DNA of 64,000 nucleotides from Grammothele lineata. Its lineage: Eukaryota; Basidiomycota; Agaricomycetes; Polyporales; Polyporaceae. The stretch is taken from positions 62,001 through 126,000 of the forward strand of contig NDFF03000101.1 in NCBI GenBank assembly GCA_002150815.3. The letters are read 5' to 3'. The notes beneath the pieces are model-generated. The model was given only the letters and a program-made list of their open reading frames with translations, was not told where the DNA came from and did no database searches. A program made the position numbers and the translations under genes. Positions 26,044 to 38,200 of this stretch are shown here, piece after piece; within the stretch, counting starts at the first letter, position 1; each line of letters opens with the position of its first letter.

Positions 26044-28883
26044 ATGCCTGCTCACACCTTGGTCAATCAGTCGTCGACCTCCCCCGTCAACGCCTCCAAG
26101 TTCAAGACCAACGATCCTTCTCGTCAGCCTGCCAACCTTGCTCGTCTCACAGCTCCCGTAGATCGGGCCAACAAGATGCAAGACGCCATAGACTGCACCA
26201 TCATTGTGCCCTTTCCCCAGCTCGTGGACGACTACATCCCGTCTGTTAAGAAACCCGGGTTCAAAGAGGAATTTGCGGCAAGATTCCCCCCGCAAACGAT
26301 AGCTGCTATTCGGCAAATGTTCCTCGTCGCGGCTAAGAAGATAGAAGGTGTGTCAGAGGAGAGGATAAAGGAAGCGGAGTTGACCAAGGTCTGGGTGCGT
26401 TACGTCTCACTCTTCGTTCGAGATGAACCGTGCGACTAACTGAATGACGGGATAGCTGGAGATCGACAAGGAATACCACCTTTGTGCTGGTCACTTCCTC
26501 CACCTCTCGGAAACGAAGGCAGAGCCCGGAGACGACTCCCGCGCCAAGATCGATGGGTGCTTTATCCGTAACTCAGATAAGGACTATGTCAAGCCCGACG
26601 TCCCCAACTGGGCTCTCCAGAGGTTCTCGCTCGAGTTCAAGAGCGGCCACACCAAGTATGACCCATTCGACGATGGCTTGGTGTTTCCGGAGACCGACAC
26701 GAAGACTCGAGCGACGGTCCGAGGTCAGGTGCTTGCGTACGTCGCCAAAGTCTTCGAGTACCAGCACCGCACGGGACTCTTCGACTTCCTCATCAACGGG
26801 TTCGACTCTCGTCTCATGCGTTGGGACCGCGCTGGAGTCATTGCAAGCGAGGCCACAAACTATACCGCGAGTGACGAGGCGACTAAGGACCTTCTTCGTG
26901 TCCTGTTCGCGCTCTCACAGTTGAGCGATGCCGAGGCCGGCTTCGACTGCACAGCGACACGGCTGGCGCCCGACTCCTGCGGCTACCAGATGATGGATGC
27001 GATGGCTTCGTGCGATGAAGATGTTGACCACACGCAGGAGACCATCCCCAGTATTCCGTCTAACTTCGCTCATCCTACCGCCAACGCTCCGCCATCCCCT
27101 CTTTTCATCAGTGGCTCGCTCGAGAAGGATCCATGCGCTACGGGCTGTGGTCACTCGCACACTGAGCAGGCTCCCCTCCCAACATTCAAGTACATCCGCG
27201 ACGCTTTCAAGAAGTCTCTCGACGAGAGATTCCCCCGTTACGTCCTCGAAGTATCCGGTCAGAAATACCTCGTCGGAAAGCCAGACTTTGTGGCATCTGG
27301 ACCGATTGGTCGCGGTACCCGTGGATACGTCGCGCTGCACTGGAAGACGCAACGGCTGGTCTATCTGAAAGACTCGTGGCGACCGCACTACGAGAACGTC
27401 GGGAAGGAGGCGGACTTCCTTTCCGAGCTCAATGCTGCTAACGTTCCATACGTTCCGACGCTGATCGACCGGGAGGACATCGAGGGGCAGGAGACGGTGA
27501 CTTCCGAGTTCGCGACGAGAAGCCGGCCTGCGAACACCGCTCAAGGCAATCAGGCCGGGGCGGATGGCAATGGCACGGAGGATAAGGAGAATCGAGCGAT
27601 GGCGCCTCTTCCATCGCACGCCTCTGCTTCTTCGGGCGTGCGCAAGGCACCTGCCTCGAACACGGAGCCAAGGTCCGATCTTTCCGCGTCCAACAGCGGC
27701 CCTTCTCTCGGCAAGAAACGTGGACGTGATGAGCACACCACGCCGCCCACGCCAGGAGCAGGGCTCCGTCACTTCATTCACCACCGGATGACAGTTGCGG
27801 AAGTCTGCTTGCCGTTCACGGCATTCAAGTCGGGCTATGAGCTCGTATTGGTCATTCTACATGCGCTTACAGGTGAGTTCTGAGTCAGTACATTAACAAT
27901 AGATGTGCTGACGAACTATGTAGCCCACGAGCTCGCTGTCACGCGCTGCAAGATCATGCACCGGGACATCAGCGCGGGGAACATCCTGATTTTACCGGTG
28001 CTGAACGCTGATGAAGACGGCGTTTTCGTCACGATTAGAGGCCTTCTGAGCGACTGGGAACTCGCAAAACACATTCCGCTAAACGGGATCGTTGCTATGC
28101 AAGCCCAGCCTGAACGCACTGTACGTACCTTTTTGCATCCCATACCGTGCTCAGATACTAAGGCCACCGTGTCAATAGGGTACATGGCAGTTCATGCCGG
28201 TTATCTGCCTCCTCCAGCTCGACAAGGAGATTGAAATTCCTGACGAGATCGAGTCACTCCTCCACGTGCTCATATACGGCGCAAGCCGTTTGATCTACTC
28301 AAACCTTACTGCTTTCGATGTCCACGAGTTCATCGGGGTCTACTTCGATGCAGTCAGTAGGAACAAGAACGGGCCCGTGTGTGGTGAACGAAAGGCCAAC
28401 ACGATTGAGTCGGCTTCCCTCCGCCACAATAGGATCCCCGTCGTCTTCTACACAGACAAGAGCCGCAAGGTCCCCCACGTCCTCAACAGCATTATCGAGA
28501 AACTGTTGAAGATGTGCCAAGCTCGCTTCCTCGTCTGGTCGTGGGAAATGGAACAAGTTACGTCCGCTCAGTCCTCTAAGAACTCTGCACCTTCGACCTC
28601 CGAGACCGTCAAGGCCGTCAAGGCTCCAGGTATCACCTCGACCAGGATTCCTCGCGGGGATCGCGCGAAGCTCAATGTGGAAAATATGGCAGGCTTACCT
28701 CGTGTTGCCTTGTCAGACGCAACGTCATCTAGTGGTCCGACAGCGCCAACCGATGCACAGCGTGAGAGTGCGGCTCAACTCTCTACGCACGCTGCCGTCC
28801 GCACCTACCTAACGGACATGGTGATGGAGACGGATCAATGGCCAGCGGGCGTGGACGTTTCGGCTACCAGACCGCCGAGCTGA
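26044..28883 (+). CDS. FunK1-family protein kinase B
   Basis: Four exons: 26044-26394, 26456-27872, 27924-28120 and 28179-28883, giving 889 residues. The 117-residue first exon carries a helical N-terminal motif (VPFPQLVDDYIPS). The conserved FunK1 core follows: YQHRTGLFDF, RWDRAGV, Gly-loop analogue GPIGRGTRGYVAL and Lys in LVYLKDSWRP. The catalytic loop is MHRDISAGNILI (HRD at residues 602-604) and the metal-binding motif is LSDWELAK (D633). After the GTWQFMPV splice, IPDEIESLLHVLIYG leads to a C-terminal lobe and a low-complexity tail. The insert between the two lobes (about residues 480-560) is Ser/Arg/Pro-rich and differs from kinases A and C. The splice sites at the HRD exon and the TWQFM exon are shared with C, and the HRD exon boundaries with A. 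Substrate unknown. Confidence 0.88.
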
Positions 28884-30014
28884 AAAGGACAGGCGGCGGT
28901 TCAAACAAAAGGCAGCGTCGCGGTACGGATGTGTTCGGCGACGTCACTCCCAACAAGGGGGGTGCTAGTACACAGGTTAGGAGCCGAGGCTCTAAGACTG
29001 TCCGTGGGTGAGCCGGTATAGGAGGAGGTCATTGCAGTTTGGCGTCGCTTTCTTTGTGTCCTGAGCGTTTGACATGTGTATCTTCTATTAGTACCTCTTC
29101 TACTTCAATCCGCCTTGCTTCCCCTTCTTGTATAATATTCATTCCGTTGTTGTCCGCGTATCATATCCTCGAGTAATTCAGTTTCCTTCTGGCCGTATCC
29201 CCTCCATACGACTGCGCGCACAACATGGACGACTCGCACGGCTTGTGGGTATGTCTTGCACGCACACGCCGACTGCGCGAACGCGCATGATGCACACCGA
29301 GCTCAGCGTTATGGGATGCGACAATCAGACAGCGACGAGCAGGGGCGTGCCAGCTCGCTAGTAGCGCGCCTTGTTCACACCCGTCCCGCATGCTAACCGT
29401 CCCCCCTCCCTCTCCGTAATCAGCGACGTTCGCCTGACACAGCCTGGCAGGGCCAATAGCGCTAGCGACTCTGGCAGCAGCAACGAGATCGCGGTGACGC
29501 GCACGGCGCGATGAGCCCGCGAAGTGATGATGATTCTGCCTCCAGTACGTCCAGTGTTGGAACCTTGAATTGAAGAAGGTCGTTTCAGGGAGACTGCGTT
29601 GCAAACGTGCCGCAGAAGGAAGCTTGAGAGCGCAATGGGCATCAATGGTACCGGTATGATATGTAGTATGTATGTAGCGCCCGATAGCACCTCGGTCCTC
29701 GTTGCATGGGCGCTCACTCGCCTTGTCCTCTGCCACCTGCACCGAGAGAAGCCACTTGTGCCCGATTCGCTGTACTTGCTGGGTCCGCCAGGCCCTATAA
29801 GCTGCTGCGTTTCTGTGGATATTTGGGGCCTCTCCTTTGGCGCGTCTGCTGCCCCTCGCATGCCTTCCGCCTTTCCGCCCTCACCACTACCACTCCTAGG
29901 CCGACCACACCACCTCCAGGCCATGCCACCTTCTTGTAACGAGGTGCGGATCGCGTTTATTTCTCGTTGAATTGTGTTCCGACCTCACTTCTCCTCACTC
30001 GCACCCTCAGCCCG
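28884..30014. other. Intergenic region between FunK1-B and the broken coiled-coil copy
   Basis: No gene is seen. I looked for exons 1, 2 or 7 of the coiled-coil gene here and found no match, so the pseudogene begins near its exon 3. Confidence 0.45.
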
Positions 30015-31125
30015 GCACTTCACGGTGAAACCACCGGATTCATCGAGTCGCTCGAGGCCAGGCTCGACACGGCCACCACACGCGACAACTCCCATGCCTG
30101 TGCCGACAGGGCCGAGGCGCCGTTCGCACTCACGGCAGACAAGTTGACTGATACAGACGCAACTGCAGGCCGCGGACAGGCTGAACGAGAGAGCAAGCAG
30201 CCGTGATCACGAGTCAGTCGGCCGGGATCGCTACGGCCGGCAAGGAGAACCTGAGGGACGAGGCGGTGTTCGCGGGGTTGGAGAAGTACGAGGCGATTCA
30301 GGCACAGGCGTACCAGCTCGAGATGAACATTTGTGAGTCTCGAGAATCGGTGTATGCGCGACTACGGTGGTTGGCCTGACATGCCATTCGCGCAGACGAT
30401 GGGGGAGCACGCGGCTCAGTCGGACATTCAGGGAGGGAGGATCGAGTCGCTGACAGTGGAGAAGAGGGCGAGTTGGACGGTGGACGAGTGCGCTCATGAG
30501 GTGCGTAGGACTGCATGATCATGATGTTGACATCGAAATTCACGCGTGCGTATACAAGAAGCTCCACTGTCTGCTTCACCATCCTCGCGTTCAAGTTCGA
30601 CTTCCCGCGGTTCATGGTTCTGATCATCACCCTCCTCAATGACTATGCCATCATGACGCTCTCGGTCGACCACGTCTTACCCTCGAACACTCCGACAGTT
30701 GGGATCTCGCGGACATCTTCGCGTACACCGTTGCGTACGGTCTCTGCTTCACGCTCTCGACGTAAGTCTTCACTCGTCCTTCGGAATGACCTTCGTCTAA
30801 CGCGCGATCGTAGTGTCGTCGCGATCATCATTCGTACGACCCGGTTCATAAAGATGAAGGACGTCGAGTGCGAGAAGGCGATCGAGGTCGTTAGGGCGGA
30901 CACTTAGGTACGTAGTCTTTAGCGTTCACTTGATGGTGCGTTCGAGTGACGTGGAGTTTGTAGCGCGAGGCGGACGAATTGAAGAGCGAGTGCATGATGA
31001 CACACGAAGGGATTAAGGCTAGCCAGGCTATTAGAGAGGACGTTTTTCGTCTGCGCGAAGAACTCCAGAGTGTCCGGGACGCGCGTTCGTCCGATGTTGA
31101 GAAGCACGTGCGAGAAGCGCAAGCT
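30015..31125 (+). pseudogene. Broken copy of coiled-coil gene exons 3-6
   Basis: Segments align by eye with the intact gene at 22.0-24.9 kb. FIESLEARLDTATTR matches CIESLEAKLEAANTR (exon 3). AVFAGLEKYEAIQAQAYQLEM matches AVFAGLEKDATIRTQAYELDM. IQGGRIESL matches IQRGRMESL (exon 4). VECEKAIEVVRADT matches exon 5, and FRLREELQSVRDARSSDVEKH matches exon 6. One extra base near 30191 shifts the frame relative to the parent, and the exon 5 match runs into a TAG. Exons 1-2 (membrane part) and exon 7 (C-terminal third) are absent. Donor-like sites (GTGCGT, GTACGT) survive at exon ends, so this was a DNA-level copy, not a retrocopy. A foreign ATPase fragment lies between pseudo-exons 4 and 5. Confidence 0.85.
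30567..30850 (+). pseudogene. Fragment of a plant-type plasma-membrane H+-ATPase (PMA) gene inserted in the pseudogene
   Basis: The frame reads VCFTILAFKFDFPRFMVLII then LLNDYAIMTLSVDHVLPSNTP. A one-base deletion near 30700 shifts to the frame coding DSWDLADIFAYTVAYGLCF and TLST. A 53-nt intron (GTAAGT to TAG, about 30763-30815) follows, then VVAIIIRTTRF. These match the transmembrane 5-7 region of type-IIIA proton pumps (FDFPPFMVLII, NDGTIMTIS, PDSWxLxEIFA). The retained intron shows it moved as genomic DNA. It cannot make a pump: only about 85 residues remain, it is frameshifted, and conserved NDGT is NDYA. Confidence 0.85.
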
Positions 31126-31791
31126 CAGGGTACCCCTTGCACATCATATATTCTTTCGATTGCAACACATTGCTGCAGGTAGAGTCCACTAGAGCCACCT
31201 ACTATCTATGAACTTGCTCATAGGCAGATCTACTAGCTGTCTATATCCTGACGTCCCGTGCTCACTGGCATCTCGACTCGGACGGCAGACGCCCTCTGCA
31301 AGTTCGTGTCTCGAAGTCCTAGACGGGTGACAGTCCGGTGTACATTTTCCCGGTGTCTACGGCGGAGTCCTGCACACACGTAAATCGAAGCCTGTGAATA
31401 TATGTTCGCCTCCGTATGAATATCCCGCCCTCGAAACTTCGCTATCAGCAACTCTGCACGGAACTCTATCACTACATCTGTGATCTAGCCTGACTGACTG
31501 CGGGTTTAGATAGATTGGCAGCTAGACGTATGCACCGGCAGGTCACATGAGCTTCACGGATTCCGTTGATTCCCATACTACATCGCCTTCGCGCACGGGT
31601 CCTCCCTTAGAACCACATAGCGGTGACGAAATGCTCACGCACAGCAGCCAGGGATTGCTATTAAAAGCTCAATTACAGCCCAATCTTTACTGTTGTTCCT
31701 TGGACCCCGTTTACGTCTTTTTGCTGGCAAGTAGCATATTTGTCTCCTAGTCAATGGATCATAGTACTGACGTATCAACTAGAAGGACGTG
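31126..31791. other. Intergenic region upstream of the HET gene
   Basis: No gene seen. The last part precedes the HET start codon; no clear TATA box. Confidence 0.45.
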
Positions 31792-33988
31792 ATGTGGCTG
31801 CTCAACACCGACCGCGCGGAACTCCACATGTTCTCCGATGGCTGCTCTATCCCAGGGGGCTACGCCATCCTCTCTCACACCTGGAATCCGGAAGGGGAGC
31901 AAACGTTTCAAGAGGTTCGGGACATCGCCGCCGCATGCAAATTGACGGGCGAAAATCCGATTACTCACGTCGCCTCGAAGATCCGGAGCTTCTGTTACAT
32001 CGCCCAGAAAGATGGGTACAAATGGGTATGGATAGATACGTGCTGCATCAACAAGGAGAGCAGCACCGAGCTCTCTGAAGCGATTAACTCAATGTTCGAC
32101 TGGTACGTTCACGCCGAGGTGTGCTATGCCTACTTGGAGGACGTCCACGACGACGACGATCCCAAGGCCGAAGGCTCGGAGTTTACGCGGGCTAGGTGGC
32201 ATTCACGAGGCTGGACGCTTCAGGAACTGCTCGCGCCCGCATTTGTTATTTTCCTGTCCGCGAAGTGGGTGCCAATCGGGACCAAGCATGATCTTAGCGA
32301 CGCTCTCCAGCAATGCACAGGGATCAGCAAGGCGTATCTCACTCGAGAAGAGGACTTCTTCCAGTCCTCTATCGGGGAGCGAATGCGATGGGCAGCCGGA
32401 CGTCAGACGACACGAGTCGAAGACGAAGCGTACTGTCTCCTTGGCCTCTTCAACGTCAACATACCCACGGTCTACGGCGAGGGCCGACAGGCTTTCCAAC
32501 GTCTGCAGCAGGAACTGGCGACGAGGGAGCCGTATGTTGATACGACTCTGTTTGCATGGGGTGGTGTTCATGATGACGCATGCGCAAAATTTCCCGCAGA
32601 GGAGCTGGCCACGATCCAATCCTTCCATAACACCAGTTTTCTTGCTCGCTTCCTCTTCGCTGCCTCACCCCGCGATTTTCGCCGTAGTGTCGATACGTCT
32701 TACACTCCCACCCTGGACCAGACCCCCGTTCTGCAGCCGTATATGCCACATCAATGGCCGAAAGAGGTATGCCATTAGTATTTGTGCACATGCGTGTAAT
32801 GCTGATATATCTGCATTGGATCATCAGGGAACGCGATCTGGGGTCAACAAGCTTAAGGCGAAGAAAGGGCCTTTTGGAGTGTTCGACCTGCCCTCTATCG
32901 ACTTCATCAGTCGTCATATTGTCAAGTGTCGATTCCCGATCGCGAAAGTGGACGGTATCACTATTGCCGTGCTCCTATCCCAGACGCATCATCAGCACCT
33001 GGGCCTCCTTCTGCACCCCGCTCCTGAATCCGAGCTGCAAGTACCGGCGCGGAAGGTGTACTATGCAGCATGGCCGTTCAAAGAGCCGCATGCTCGTCAC
33101 CGCACGTGCCGCGTGGCGCTCTTAGGTGGCGACATGTACAAACTCACGTTTCGGGGGAAGCGCGTCGAGACAAGCTGGCGCGACGTCTACATCCATGCTA
33201 GCCCGCATACGGTGGCTCGCGCAGACCCGGCGCGGCTCATTCAGCGCTTCGGCGCTGACAAGTACCCGACGCCTTTCCGAATCCTGCGGTGGCAACTGAA
33301 CGCTATGACCGCACTCGGGATGCTTCCTGCAGCCTTTACTCGGGGCTCGGACCCGCACGCTCAACGGGAGACATTGGTTCACTTTCAGAACACCTTCACG
33401 GGCGACGAAATCTTCGTCTGGCTAGGCCTCTGCACACACGCGCCGCGCGGGAAGGGAGGCGCGCTGCCGCACTGGGCGTGGGCAAGATCGCTGAAGAGCG
33501 CGACGTTGGAGGCGTGGAAGGACACTCGCCCGCACGACTGTGCGACGGACCACGTCGACGACTGGCGCGGCCCGCGGGCGTTCGGCGACGAGAAGCGCAA
33601 GGTCCGCCTGTCCTTCGCGCCGTGCGTGCACGCGCCCGCGCGGACGCGCGTGATGTATATGGAGCTCGGCGGAACGGACTACGACAAGATGCAGCAGCGA
33701 GCAGGGGTATGGCTCTCTGGTAGCGCACCGAGTTTGCGCGCGCCCAACACGTCGACGGTCCCACCCTCGCCACTCAATCGGCGACGTTCACCTAACGCGG
33801 GACCGACGCTAAACCACAGCGATGGCAGTAGCAGCGGGGTCGCGACGGGGCGCAGCCGCGCGACTCCACGGAATAATGACCCTTCTACGTCTGGTACTAG
33901 GGCAGCAACGACACACCGCCGGAATCGCACGGCCCCAGGCCAAGATCTTCGCAACGGCCCCGCTCGTGTGCCGCCGAGCGCAAAGTAA
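31792..33988 (+). CDS. HET-domain protein (heterokaryon-incompatibility type)
   Basis: Two exons, 31792-32766 and 32828-33988, giving 711 residues. The start MWLLNTDRAELHMF is typical of basidiomycete HET proteins. HET-domain signatures follow in order: YAILSHTWNPEGEQTF, VWIDTCCINKESS, SMFDWY and SRGWTLQELLAP. Next is the usual downstream module RVEDEAYCLLGLFNVNIPTVYGEG (domain often labelled DUF8212). The C-terminal half has no domain I recognise and ends in a disordered Ser/Arg/Pro tail. HET domains in ascomycetes trigger non-self recognition and cell death when paired with incompatible partners; in basidiomycetes the role is mostly unknown. The gene stands alone between a pseudogene and FunK1-C. 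Confidence 0.9.
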
Positions 33989-35248
33989 ACTGCGGGCCGC
34001 AATAGTGGTAGAACATGGTTTAGGTCGACGCAACAGTATGTTCGTTACCTGGAAACATGCGTGTTCTGTACGGAGCCATTTACCCGTAAAACTGTATTAG
34101 TGTTTGGTCGGTCATCGGGTCATTGAGTTACTTCCTGCTGAATCCTGCGTGTAGCGTCGTGAGAATCAGTTGCCCTCAACGTTTAACGTTGAATGCTCAG
34201 TCCCGCACAATCTTCCACAAAGTCCCTTATCACGATAGGAGTGTCATAGTCGACGATACGCATTGGCAAAGTAGTAGTAAACGCGCCGTTGGAGGGGTTC
34301 GAGGCTTGTGTACTATTGGGAATGCTCAGGGATGCGCGAACGTTTAGCGTGAGTGGTACGTTGTGAGGCACTTTCGAGAGGATCTTCCATATGGCAATGG
34401 CGAATATTAGAGCGGAAGGTAACAAGTGGCAAGCATCAGGCAGCAGAAGTCGAGCGAGTAGTCCAGCTCCGGGCGGCGCTGCTCTCTCTGATGGGGACGG
34501 GATCAGTGATGTCAGGTATCCCATATGTACTATGCGATGTTTACGGGCTCATGAGCCATAAACTGTGCCCATTGCGTGTTCAGCGAGCGTGACCTATGAT
34601 CCCATTTTCATACCGAGCTCTATTTGCTGTCGACCCCACTCCCTATAAGTCTGCGGTGCCTGACTTGAGATCTATTGTTGTATCTTGAATATGTCAGTGA
34701 CGTTCCAATGAAGTTTCGTAAAACGCCTAGCTGGGCTCATCCTGATGACATAGTATGGTCCTGATTCCTCGCGCCTCTGTAGGCCACGCCTAGGTATAAT
34801 CTATGACATATGCACTAGTATTCAGCACGAAAGCTTGACGAAAGCCGTCAAGAAGACTTGCACGCTCGTCGTTGTGTCCTGGTCGACCGTCGAATGATGA
34901 CTCGAACTTTCGGAACGCCGAGGTGGGCGTCTCTTTGCGTTGCGTCCCAAAATGGGAAGGTCAACCAACGCCACGAAGCCGAAGCCGATAAGCGCCCGTT
35001 GCTTTGACCACCCCCACCATTCTGTGCCACTGCCCCCCAATATCGTCAGCCATTGTTCGTTAGAAGAGGCACGTATTAATTTATTGTCTCTTCATCACCC
35101 ATAAGTGATTCCATCTCACGTGCCGCTACAGCACGCGTGGCCTTTAGCCTGACCACCGGAAAATCGAACCGACCCTCTCGGGAACATATAAAAGTCGTTC
35201 CACAGGCGCTACAGTCCGTACGCTCTCTTTCCTCTATCATCTCATCCA
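33989..35248. other. Intergenic region between HET gene and FunK1-C
   Basis: No supported gene. A few short open frames lack domain signals. The FunK1-C promoter is at the right end. Confidence 0.45.
35187..35194 (+). promoter_or_regulatory. TATA box of FunK1-C
   Basis: TATAAAAG lies about 55 bp upstream of the FunK1-C start codon, a strong consensus match. Confidence 0.6.
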
Positions 35249-38200
35249 ATGTCTCAACACTCTGGGCCGGTCCAGTATACTCCGCCCAACGAGGGCGCGT
35301 ACAAAGCGTCCCCACTCAACCCGAACAAGCCTCACACCGCCAACCACGGCCGCCAGCCCGGGATCACCGACAATCGCACCGCGAAGAAGGCACAAGGAGA
35401 TATGGTCCACAACAGCGTGAACACGACTATCGGAATGTCCCTCCGACAAATGGCCTGGGACTACTTCCAAGTTGCTCTTGGCCATGTCCGAGTCGACCAC
35501 GTCTCCGGCGTCGAGGAAGATGTCGCGCCGCCTGGTGGTAACCCGACCATCCAAGGAGAGACTGGAACGACTACTCCTGACCACACCGGCGTCTCTCATG
35601 AAGCAACGACTCAGGCAACCCCCAACGCCGTGCCCATTCGTGAGGAGGAGACCTCCTCGGCCACTGACCACTCGATCATCTCCCCTCTTGACCACACCTC
35701 TTTCCCTCCCAACGCTGCAACCACAGACTCCGTGCAGGAAGTCAAGCCGTCAACCGCGAGCGCTGCAGAGTCGATGCAAGTGGATTCAGACCCTGCTTCC
35801 ACCCCTTCCGTCGTGCTCGAGATGCCCGACCCTCTTCCTTCCAGCGACCCCACCCGTCCTCTCCATCATCCTGCGTTCGATCCCGACCTCGCCGCCACCT
35901 TCAATCCGGACTTCGATGCGCGCTTCGAAGCCGCGTTTCCCGAGGATACGGTGGCTGCTATCCACGAGATATTGGCAAAAGCCCTCGAAAAGGATAAGAA
36001 GGGGAAGAAACCCCTCGAACAGGCGATCTCTGCGGCTTGGGTATGTGGGAATGAATCCGTCTGTCTAGCGTCATAAAATCACTTACCTCGCACATTGTAT
36101 ACAGGCACTAATCTTCGAGCAATATAAACCTTGCCCCGGCTTCTTCTTTCACCTCTCCGAGACGAAAGGCGACGACGGCGACTACATGGGCTACAAAGTT
36201 GACGCATCTCTCATCGCTGAAGAAGACCGCGATCTCGTGACGTCGAATACACCGCACTGGGGCCTTCAGAGCTCCAATTTCGAGTTCAAGCGCGGCGGAA
36301 AGGGTCTGGATCCCTTTTCCGACGGCCCCGATCCGGAGGAGACGTCGACGGACAAGCGAATGGAGATCCGCGGTCAAGAGATGATCTATGCAAATCGCGT
36401 CTTCACGTACCAGCATCGCACCGCTATGTGGGAATGGAGTGTCAATGGGCCCGAGTACCGTCTCTGTCGTTGGGATCGGTCAGGGGGCATCGTCTCGGAG
36501 GCCACTCGTTACGCGGACTGCGTGGACCACACCCGAGACCTCCTTCGTCTCTTGTTTCGATACTCCGAACTCACTCCCGAGAGTCGTGGTATGGACCCCA
36601 CCGCCGTGCGTCTGCGTCCCGATTCGTTCGGTTGGGTGCGCATGGAAGATCTCGGCTCCACCCACATCCACGATATCGACGAGCGACCTCGCACGCTAGG
36701 CGATGAGGAGGTTCCCTCCAACTTTCAGTTCCCGACTTCGAACCTGGAACGAGCGTCCGAACTGTTCGACAACGGGAACCTCCCTGAGGACCCCACTCGC
36801 CCTTGTCCGCCGCCTGCTCGGCAGGGCAGGACGCGCGCCACCCATTCTACTCCCAAACCTACTCCTATACTACCGACGTTCAAGTACATTCGTGAGATGT
36901 TCGCCTCGACGCTCGCGGAAAACTGGCCACGTTACGTCATCGCCGTCGAAAATCGCAAGTATCTTGTTGCGCGTCCGCACTTCCCATCGCAAGACTCGGA
37001 GAGCGCGGGACTCGTCGGACGTGGTACTCGTGGATACGTCGCACTGGATTGGGAGTCGCAGAAATTCGTATACCTGAAGGATGCCTGGCGGCCTTACTAC
37101 AAGGGCGTCGAGAGCGAGGGCGAAACGCTTAAGAAGCTGAACGAGCGGAACGTCCGGAACGTTCCGACTCGCATCGGGAGCGAAGACGTCGGCGGTGGGC
37201 AAGAGACGGAGACGTCCAAGTATGCACCGCATGTCGCCCGGAAGGTTGTCTACCGAGTCCCTTCGCGCAAGCCCAGACGCGTCGTCAAACCGCTTCCGTC
37301 GAGGAAGGGGAAGAATGGCAAAGAGCCTGCGGCGGGCACGGTGACGACGAACGCCGGTGCTTGTCCCCCTGCGTCAACCCCGATCCCAACGCACACTCCT
37401 TCCGCTCCGTCAGTACCCAAGACGGTCAACATTCCGACATCTGGGACGAAGCGTACTGCGGCCGATGTCGAGATCGAGGAGGCGCTCCAACCTGGAAGCG
37501 CATGCCGTCATTTCATTCACCATCGGCTTGTCGTGGCGGAAATCTGCTTAGACTCGACGAAGTTCATCAATGCGAGGGACTGGGTGAATGTGGTTGCGCA
37601 TGCTGTTGTGGGTGAGCTCCGATGGTTTTGTCATTATCGTCGACGTCGCCCTGAAACGTGTTTTCGTGCATAGCTCATCAAGATGCGGCGGAGGAATGCA
37701 AACTTCTCCACAGAGACATCAGCATCGGTAACATCCTCATTAGACCTACAGTCGTAGCGTGGAAAACCAAGAAGGGCGCACAGCGGCAGTCAATTGCATG
37801 GGTGGGGACCCTGAGCGACTGGGAGCTGGCAAAGGCCATAGACGCTGTTGGGGAGAGGCAACCGGAGAGGACGGTAAGCATATCGTAGTCCCGTCTACGA
37901 GCAGGATTCTCATCGTTCTTATTGCTCTAGGTGACGTGGCAGTTCATGCCCGTCCACTGTCTCAAGTACCTAACGCAAGCTGTCACGATCCCCGATGAGC
38001 TCGAATCCTTCCTCCACGTTCTCCTCTACGGAAGCGTTCGCTTCTTGCTTCATAATATCTCCTGCATCGCCGACTTTGTGAAGCAGTATTTCGATGCCCA
38101 AGATCCGGTCGACTTTGGGACACTTTTCGTGCCTCCGCTCAAAAAGGCCTGCATCTGCGATCACGGCAAAGTCATGTGGGGTCTCAAAACGCTCGAGTTC

